A model generated the notes under the pieces. That model worked only from the letters and a program-made list of their open reading frames with translations. It had not been told where the DNA came from and made no database searches. Source: Clostridium hydrogeniformans DSM 21757 (GTDB taxonomy: Bacteria; Bacillota; Clostridia; Clostridiales; Clostridiaceae). From it: DNA of 64,000 nucleotides. The translations under genes and the position numbers were made by a program. The stretch covers positions 1 to 64,000 of the forward strand of contig NZ_JMLJ01000012.1 of assembly GCF_000686705.1 (NCBI RefSeq). The letters are read 5' to 3'. Each line of letters opens with the position of its first letter. The stretch's first letter is position 1. Below, in pieces: positions 58,570 to 64,000 of the stretch.

Positions 58570-59307
58570 ATGATTGTTTATTTATATGATGGAAGCTTTT
58601 ATGGACTTTTAACCTGTATATATGAGAGCTATTATAATGCTAAAAAACCTACTGAAATTTTTAAAAGTTGTAACTTTTCCCCTGAACTTTTTCATGATAT
58701 AATTCATATAAAAACTGATGATATAAAAAGCAAAAAGGTAGAGGAAGGGATAACCTCAAAACTAAATAAAGAAACTTTAAATTTAATATATTATGCTTAT
58801 TTGAGCGGAAATAAATATATTGATACTCTTATATTAAAATATTTAAGACTTGCTTTTAAGATAGGCCCCCTTATTAATTCTTATCTTCACAATTCTATAG
58901 TGCTCAATATTAGTAAAGAAATTAAAAAAGTACAATTTGAAGTTCATCGTATGGAAGGATTTATAAGATTTTCTTCTTTAGAAAATAATACCTTATATTC
59001 TACCATAGAGCCTACAAATAATATACTTCCATTAATTATGCCTCACTTTATAAATAGACTCCCAAATGAAACCTTTGTAATCCATGACTTAAGGAGAAAT
59101 CTTTTAGGTATTTATAAAAATAAAAAATGGATCATAGAGGAATTATCAGACCCTGTAGTACTTAATGATAATATAAATGATGATTTTCAGGAACTTTTTA
59201 AAACATATTTTAATCATACGACCATAAAAGAAAGAAAAAATCCACGTCTTCAAAAATCCTATATGCCTAAAAAATATTGGAAGCATATGTTTGAAGTAAA
59301 TGAATAA
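58570..59307 (+). CDS. Partner of the radical SAM protein (probable DNA-metabolism protein)
   Basis: 245 residues starting two bases after the radical-SAM stop, so translation is coupled. Opening IVYLYDGSFYGLLTCIYESYYNAKKP and the C-terminal HTTIKERKNPRLQKSYMPKKYWKHMFEV match the conserved partner family (SAM_7_link type). In other genomes about half the related proteins carry a C-terminal uracil-DNA-glycosylase-like domain; this one lacks it. No catalytic motif can be named. Confidence 0.85.
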   Translation: MIVYLYDGSFYGLLTCIYESYYNAKKPTEIFKSCNFSPELFHDIIHIKTDDIKSKKVEEGITSKLNKETLNLIYYAYLSGNKYIDTLILKYLRLAFKIGPLINSYLHNSIVLNISKEIKKVQFEVHRMEGFIRFSSLENNTLYSTIEPTNNILPLIMPHFINRLPNETFVIHDLRRNLLGIYKNKKWIIEELSDPVVLNDNINDDFQELFKTYFNHTTIKERKNPRLQKSYMPKKYWKHMFEVNE

Positions 59308-59312
59308 ATAAG

Positions 59313-59354
59313 AAAAACAGCAATAATTCTTTTAAAAAAATCATTGCTGTTTTT
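59313..59354. terminator. Bidirectional terminator after the radical-SAM pair
   Basis: AAAAACAGCAAT (59313-59324) pairs with ATTGCTGTTTTT (59343-59354), T-run on the plus side and A-run on the minus side. It separates two convergent units. Confidence 0.8.
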
Positions 59355-59398
59355 TACATTAACAAACTATATTTACAATTTATTATTGAATTAAAACT

Positions 59399-60391
59399 TT
59401 ATTTTTTATCTATATAAAACTCCTTTATAAGTTTTGAAAAGTTTATTTTATTATCTTTTAATGAAAGTCTTTTGCTTAACTTACCTAAAAAAATTTCCTC
59501 ATTAAAACTTTCCATACAATCATAATAAGATGTTATAATCTCTATTATATCCTCAGGATATATAAAGTATAAATACATAAGAATCAGTTCATTCTCTGTA
59601 AGGTCTATATCCTTTATATATTCCTCCAAAATCATCTTTCCTCTTTCTATATCATAGTCAAAGTACCTAATACATTGATCTATAAATTCACTTAAGTTTA
59701 TAGATCTAAATCCTAGGTAACTATCACTTATATCTATAAATAATCCTTCATTCTCATAATGTATAACATTATGACAAGATGTATCCTTAATACAAAGGCA
59801 TATTAAAGCTTTTTCTATGTGGGTTTCATTTAATTTTTCTATAACTAATTTAATTCTGTAAATTATATCATCTACATTTTCTGAAAATACTTTATTAAAT
59901 CCTCTTTTATATTCTATATTATCTACTCTTTCTTTATAATTTTTAATTTTATATAAATCCTTTTTCATATGCTTAATTAATTTTTCTTTAAAAATGCTAT
60001 TATCTAAATTCATATTCACAGGTTTTGTTTTTAAATGAAATTTTTTAAGACCATTTACCGCACTTATACTGCAGTCTATGGAATTCATATTTCCTTGGAA
60101 ATCACTCCTTAATTTTAGAAAATAAAACTGGTCATCATTCTCATTTTTAACTTCATATAAAACTTCATAATTCTCCCTTAAAAATTCATTATTCTCTATA
60201 ATATCCCTTAATACTCCGATTTCATTTTCCTTTAAAACCTTTTTATATAGTAAAGCTCCTATATTTGTAGTTAGCAAATAACTATCCTTTAATGGAACTA
60301 AATCACTAACTATTATATTTTTACTTTCAAAAAAATCAGTGGACAAATTATATTCACACAACAATTCTCTCTGCCCATATTTAGAATCCAT
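59399..60391 (-). CDS. Degenerate CotS-like protein
   Basis: 330 residues with the CotS length and alpha-helical C-lobe. The catalytic region reads CIKDTSCHNVIHYENEGLFIDISD where the intact paralogue has CHHDYTYHNIVID...VIDFD. The first histidine and the second metal-binding aspartate are changed, so kinase activity is doubtful. The frame is uninterrupted, so it may work as a structural coat protein. AGGAGG precedes the ATG. Last gene of a three-gene minus-strand unit. Confidence 0.72.
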   Translation of the reverse strand: MDSKYGQRELLCEYNLSTDFFESKNIIVSDLVPLKDSYLLTTNIGALLYKKVLKENEIGVLRDIIENNEFLRENYEVLYEVKNENDDQFYFLKLRSDFQGNMNSIDCSISAVNGLKKFHLKTKPVNMNLDNSIFKEKLIKHMKKDLYKIKNYKERVDNIEYKRGFNKVFSENVDDIIYRIKLVIEKLNETHIEKALICLCIKDTSCHNVIHYENEGLFIDISDSYLGFRSINLSEFIDQCIRYFDYDIERGKMILEEYIKDIDLTENELILMYLYFIYPEDIIEIITSYYDCMESFNEEIFLGKLSKRLSLKDNKINFSKLIKEFYIDKK

Positions 60392-60404
60392 ATACTCCTC
60401 CTAA

Positions 60405-61136
60405 TTAAAGTGCTATAGTATCTCTTTTAATAGCCCTTAAAATCCTACTCTCATATTCTTCTAAGTCCCATTCCTTTCTCCCCTCCCTATACCTATTAAA
60501 ATTCTTCATAAAGCTATAAGGGTAATTTACCAAATCTACTATATAGTTGTAACTATCCTTAGAAAGGTTCTCTAAGGAGCATATATATTTAACCACATCA
60601 CTAAGGTTAAAACCCTCTCCCCTTTTCTTCCTATCTAACAATATACTTATATAATCATCCTCTATCATATTATAAGAGCATTTATCAAGAGATCTTATAT
60701 ATAATCTCTCCTGAATCCATATATTTTCTATACTTACATCTCCAATACATAACTCTGAATTTTTTATAGCCCGCTCTATAATATTTCTATAGGTATTACT
60801 ATTTTTATGTCTTATTGCCTCCTCAGCTTTTCTTAGCATCATTGGTCCTTCTTTTAAAATCACCATATCTGTAGAATTTAATTTTTCTTTATTATTTAAG
60901 CTATAAATCATTCTTTTTAATTTTATTGTATCAACAAAGCATGATTCCATCCTTTTCCCCATGCTACTATCAAGAATTCCTTTGTTCTTAAAAATATATC
61001 CATTGGTATACTTATGAAATCTATTTATTGCCTCTAATTGATTTACTAAGTTATATTCCCTATTCTTATTTATAACTTTAAATTCAACTCCCCTATCTCT
61101 CAAAAGCTCTTTAAGATCTTTACAGTTTGAACACAT
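60405..61136 (-). CDS. Short, degenerate CotS-like protein
   Basis: 243 residues. The middle region CIGDVSIENIW...IRSLDKC is a worn version of the CotS catalytic loop, with the HHD reduced to IGD and the DFD motif lost. The kinase N-lobe seems absent; the N-terminus instead carries C2-x2-C5. The start overlaps the end of the upstream cotS by 17 bases. Assignment to the family is by context and one motif only. Confidence 0.6.
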   Translation of the reverse strand: MCSNCKDLKELLRDRGVEFKVINKNREYNLVNQLEAINRFHKYTNGYIFKNKGILDSSMGKRMESCFVDTIKLKRMIYSLNNKEKLNSTDMVILKEGPMMLRKAEEAIRHKNSNTYRNIIERAIKNSELCIGDVSIENIWIQERLYIRSLDKCSYNMIEDDYISILLDRKKRGEGFNLSDVVKYICSLENLSKDSYNYIVDLVNYPYSFMKNFNRYREGRKEWDLEEYESRILRAIKRDTIAL

Positions 61137-62160
61137 TCCCCTTTAAGCCTCCCTTATATAATATCTTAAGTTCTTTGCTAAAATCATTTCTTGCTTCCAT
61201 ATCATCTAATATTTTAAAAAGTTTTTTTTCAAAAAATTCTTCTTCCCAATTTTTCATCTCCCAGTAGTACTGTATACCTATCTGCCAAAAATCTTGGGGG
61301 AATTTTATAAAGGCTGCCATTATGGGTATTTCATCATAGGTTAATCTATAAGCCTCACTATAACTATTTAATATATTTATAGCTGTATTAATATGCCATT
61401 TACCATTCTTTAAGACTCTAATTATTAAACTTCCTAGGTCATGAAGATGGGTATCTAAAATACAATAATCAAAATCTATTATTTTTAACTGGTTGTCCTC
61501 TGTAAGTAAAATATTATGATGAGCTGTATCATGATGACAAAACCCCTTATTCATCATCTCGTCCTTCATCCTATTTATATAATTACAGTTTATTATATCT
61601 ACCAAGGTCTCATTACAAAGCTCTAGATTTCTTTCAATATGCTTGTAATAGAGTTCATCAAAAGCTGTTTTTTTACTCTTTTTTTCTATTCTATTTTTGA
61701 AATCTAAGATTTCATTTTGTCTTGTATGAAAAGTTGTATACCAGCTCATCCAAGCAATTCTTGGCTTCATATTATCCTTTATGCTAAAACCTCTGCTTTT
61801 TAGGTGTAATTCCCCTAAAAATTTTGATATCCTCTCTACTTCTATTGGATTATCATAGTTACTTTCCCTACAGGATATCCATGGATTTACATACCCAAAA
61901 GTTTTATTGTCTAACTCTATATAATCTTCATTAAACCTTGTTTTAATAAAAGGTAAAACTCCATTAAACCCATTGTTTCTCAGGTGTTTTATAGCATTTA
62001 CTATAAAATTAAAATGTTTAAATTCATAGTTTATTATTTTTAAAGAATAAATTTCTCCATCTTTACTTTTTATTTTATAAACATTTTTTATCTTCTCTAT
62101 ATCTTCTATATTTATTTTATAATTATTTTTAACCCGATTTGCTACTAGGTCTATGTTCAA
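61120..62160 (-). CDS. cotS: CotS-family spore coat protein, second intact copy
   Basis: 346 residues with an intact catalytic loop CHHDTAHHNILL and IIDFDYC, plus the family C-terminal segment IKFPQDFWQIGIQYYWEMKNW. TTG start behind GGAGGG. It begins a three-gene unit with the two degenerate paralogues and is divergent from the glycosyltransferase at 62291, repeating the arrangement at 54848-57087. Confidence 0.87.
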   Translation of the reverse strand: MNIDLVANRVKNNYKINIEDIEKIKNVYKIKSKDGEIYSLKIINYEFKHFNFIVNAIKHLRNNGFNGVLPFIKTRFNEDYIELDNKTFGYVNPWISCRESNYDNPIEVERISKFLGELHLKSRGFSIKDNMKPRIAWMSWYTTFHTRQNEILDFKNRIEKKSKKTAFDELYYKHIERNLELCNETLVDIINCNYINRMKDEMMNKGFCHHDTAHHNILLTEDNQLKIIDFDYCILDTHLHDLGSLIIRVLKNGKWHINTAINILNSYSEAYRLTYDEIPIMAAFIKFPQDFWQIGIQYYWEMKNWEEEFFEKKLFKILDDMEARNDFSKELKILYKGGLKGNVFKL

Positions 62161-62290
62161 ACCATTCCCTCCAAAATACTACTCTCATCTCAGTATATGT
62201 ATTTTTTCTATTTGTTGTGATAATTTGCACCTTTTAGATGAGCTTATAATATTTATGATAGTATAACTAATACTTTAGGAGAGATATTTT

Positions 62291-63406
62291 ATGAATATAG
62301 CCATTGATGCACGGGGTATCAACTGGTATAAAGGAACAGGTATAGGTACTTACACTGATAATGTTTTAAATGAACTTTTAGAAATAGATGATTATAATAA
62401 CTATTCTATATATTGGTCAATGGATGACTATAGTAGACTTAAAAAGAAGAATACAAATATTATAATGACCTCTAGGCGTCATCAAAGATTTTTTGAACAA
62501 AATTACTTTCCAAATCATTTAAAAAGAGAAAACATAGATATATTTTGGTTACCTCAAAATGGTATGGGGCTTTTAGGTGAAGGAGCTAATAAATATGTAA
62601 TTACTATTCATGACTTAATCCCCTATACCATGCCTGAAACCGTTGGACGTGGATATCTGAGCAAATTCTTAAGAGAAATGCCTCATATAATTGAAAAAAG
62701 TCATGGAATTTTAACTGTATCAGAGTGGTCTAAAAATGATATTTTAAAGTTTTTCCCTATAGATGAAAATAAAATTCATGTTACCCCATTAGCTGCTAAT
62801 AATAATTACAGACCACTAGATAAAGTAATGTGCAAAGAATACTTGAAAAATAATTTAGGTATAGATAAAGAATTCGTACTATATGTAGGTGGATTTAGTA
62901 AGAGAAAAAATGTTAAGTCTCTTGTAGATATATTAGATAGGGCTAATGTAAAAAAAGACTATCTTTTAGTACTTCCAGGGTCTATAAAAGATGAGGGACA
63001 AAAACTTTTAGATTATGTAAAATCTAAAGGATTGGAACGTAATGTTATATTTCCTGGATACTGTTCTGAAGAAACTCTAGCTATTTTATATAACTCCTGC
63101 TCCTTATTTGTTTACCCATCCTTCTATGAAGGCTTTGGTCTTCCCCCTCTAGAGGCTATGTGCTGTGGTGCCCCTTTATTATGTTCTAATTTAACATCAA
63201 TTCCTGAAGTTGTTGGGGATAATGGTGTGCTTTTTGATCCTTATGATAATGATATGTTCCTAAAAGAATTTGAAGACATACTAAATGATTGTGATAAAAA
63301 TATTTATTTTAAGAATAAATCTCTAGAAAGAGCAAAAAACTTTTCCTGGAGGAAAACTGCTGAAAAAACCTTAATTGCATTGAATAACATTCATAATAGT
63401 TGTTAA
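62291..63406 (+). CDS. GT4 glycosyltransferase, CotSA-like, second copy
   Basis: 371 residues with IDARGINWYKGTGIGTYTDNV at the start and YVGGFSKRKN, FPGYCSEETLAILYNS and YEGFGLPPLEAMCCGAPL in the donor-binding half. The pattern is nearly the same as in the gene at 55960, so the two are paralogues. ATG behind AGGAGAG. Probably modifies a spore-surface component; sugar and target unknown. Confidence 0.88.
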   Translation: MNIAIDARGINWYKGTGIGTYTDNVLNELLEIDDYNNYSIYWSMDDYSRLKKKNTNIIMTSRRHQRFFEQNYFPNHLKRENIDIFWLPQNGMGLLGEGANKYVITIHDLIPYTMPETVGRGYLSKFLREMPHIIEKSHGILTVSEWSKNDILKFFPIDENKIHVTPLAANNNYRPLDKVMCKEYLKNNLGIDKEFVLYVGGFSKRKNVKSLVDILDRANVKKDYLLVLPGSIKDEGQKLLDYVKSKGLERNVIFPGYCSEETLAILYNSCSLFVYPSFYEGFGLPPLEAMCCGAPLLCSNLTSIPEVVGDNGVLFDPYDNDMFLKEFEDILNDCDKNIYFKNKSLERAKNFSWRKTAEKTLIALNNIHNSC

Positions 63407-63456
63407 TACTATATTATATAACAGACATAAATCAACTCCTTTTAATATATTTATAA

Positions 63457-63490
63457 AAATTCCCCTTAGAACTTTATCTAAGGGGAATTT
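63457..63490. terminator. Bidirectional terminator at the convergent gene ends
   Basis: A perfect 14-base-pair stem, AAATTCCCCTTAGA (63457-63470) with its complement (63477-63490), followed by CTTTTT. It overlaps the stop of the gene at 63474. Confidence 0.8.
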
Positions 63491-64000
63491 CTTTTTCATA
63501 TATAGTTTCATTTAATTTCTTTTCATAATCTTTTATATTATTTTTAATATCCTTATTCTTTATAACTTCCAAAATATTACCACCAATAAACTTATCTATT
63601 TCTTTATACATATTATCTACTTCTCTCATATATGCATCTCGGGAAGTATACTCAAATCTCCTAAGAACCTTGTCATTATTTAAAAAATCTATACTTTTAT
63701 CTATAGAATCATTAAAGTAAATTGGCTTATAAAGAGGTAACATATAATTATTTGTTATTCCTTCTATTAGTACCACCTTATCTGTAAGCAAAGTTTTTAT
63801 AAAATCCTTTGCTAATTCTTTATTTTTTGCATTATTCATAACTCCTATATCACTGGTAATACTTATTACTGATCTATTTCCTCCTGGCTCAAAGGCTGGT
63901 ATTTTATTCATTACAATTTTTTCATTATAATTATTATCTTTTACTAAATTCTTAATTTTCTCTATGGATCTATTACTTCCTATAAAACTTAATGTTTCTC
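63474..64000 (-). CDS. Extracellular solute-binding protein, C-terminal part (cut by window edge)
   Basis: The frame stays open from the ATG-like codon at 63911 back to the window edge (translating ETLSFIGSNRSIEKIK and on), so about 175 C-terminal residues of a longer protein are visible. The segment IPAFEPGGNRSVISITSDIGVMNNAKNKELAKDFIKTLL resembles the C-lobe of ABC-transporter family 1 binding proteins. Ligand unknown. Missing 5' part lies beyond 64000. Confidence 0.65.
   Translation of the reverse strand, partial: ETLSFIGSNRSIEKIKNLVKDNNYNEKIVMNKIPAFEPGGNRSVISITSDIGVMNNAKNKELAKDFIKTLLTDKVVLIEGITNNYMLPLYKPIYFNDSIDKSIDFLNNDKVLRRFEYTSRDAYMREVDNMYKEIDKFIGGNILEVIKNKDIKNNIKDYEKKLNETIYEKEIPLR

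Overview
The window looks like a chromosome segment of a spore-forming, fermentative Clostridium (sensu stricto type). The DNA is very AT-rich, Shine-Dalgarno sequences are strong, and TTG/GTG starts are common. There are many sporulation genes (yyaC, mbl, spoIIID, spoIIQ, spoIID, spoIIR, sipL, yabG, a GerA-type germinant receptor, CotS-like coat genes) and a butyrate-type thiolase. I cannot name the species. Gene order resembles Bacillus subtilis islands: ywmB-murA-spoIID-spoIIQ-spoIIID-mbl; prfA-prmC-ywlC-ywlE-rpiB-upp followed by the atp operon; and ispE/veg/yabG.

Layout. 1-306: minus-strand tRNA cluster (Thr-Tyr-Val-Thr, the last cut by the window edge) behind a good sigma-A promoter. 0.5-8 kb: sporulation and cell-wall block. 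8.2-14.9 kb: complete F1Fo ATP synthase operon, atpIBEFHAGDC. 15.5-19.6 kb: thiolase, then the teichoic-acid/glycan precursor genes wecB and tagO and a dCMP deaminase. 20.3-28 kb: upp, rpiB, ywlE, ywlC, a ZIP transporter, prfA, a DUF1385-PrmC fusion, tdk. 28.2-36.6 kb: rpmE, rho, pyrG, a PP-loop tRNA-thiolation-like enzyme, a diacylglycerol glycosyltransferase, spoIIR. 36.9-40.8 kb: germinant receptor operon. 41-45.8 kb: ispE and a cyanophycin operon cphB-cphA followed by a 51-aa rubredoxin. 46.2-54.2 kb: sipL, veg, a chemoreceptor, yabG and a glucose-type PTS transporter. 54.8-63.4 kb: an accessory spore-coat region with four CotS-like proteins and two CotSA-like glycosyltransferases in two divergent modules, enclosing an uncharacterised radical-SAM/DNA-metabolism gene pair. 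The window ends inside a solute-binding protein gene.

Most notable: (1) the radical-SAM plus helix-hairpin-helix protein and its partner at 57257-59307, matching a widespread family pair of unknown chemistry that has been linked to uracil-DNA glycosylase domains; (2) the duplicated divergent CotS/glycosyltransferase modules around it, with two CotS-like proteins whose kinase residues have eroded; (3) a compact promoter-to-terminator unit at 47891-48013 that looks like a small RNA gene; (4) a multi-hairpin, GC-richer element just after the germinant-receptor operon; (5) a probable ATT start codon for the germination lipoprotein; (6) a ptsG leader with an internal terminator; and (7) rubredoxin co-operonic with cyanophycin metabolism.

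Starts were chosen by Shine-Dalgarno spacing. In several genes the longest frame begins at a GTG lying inside the Shine-Dalgarno itself, and I moved the start downstream. All functional calls are from reading the sequence; no database search was run.
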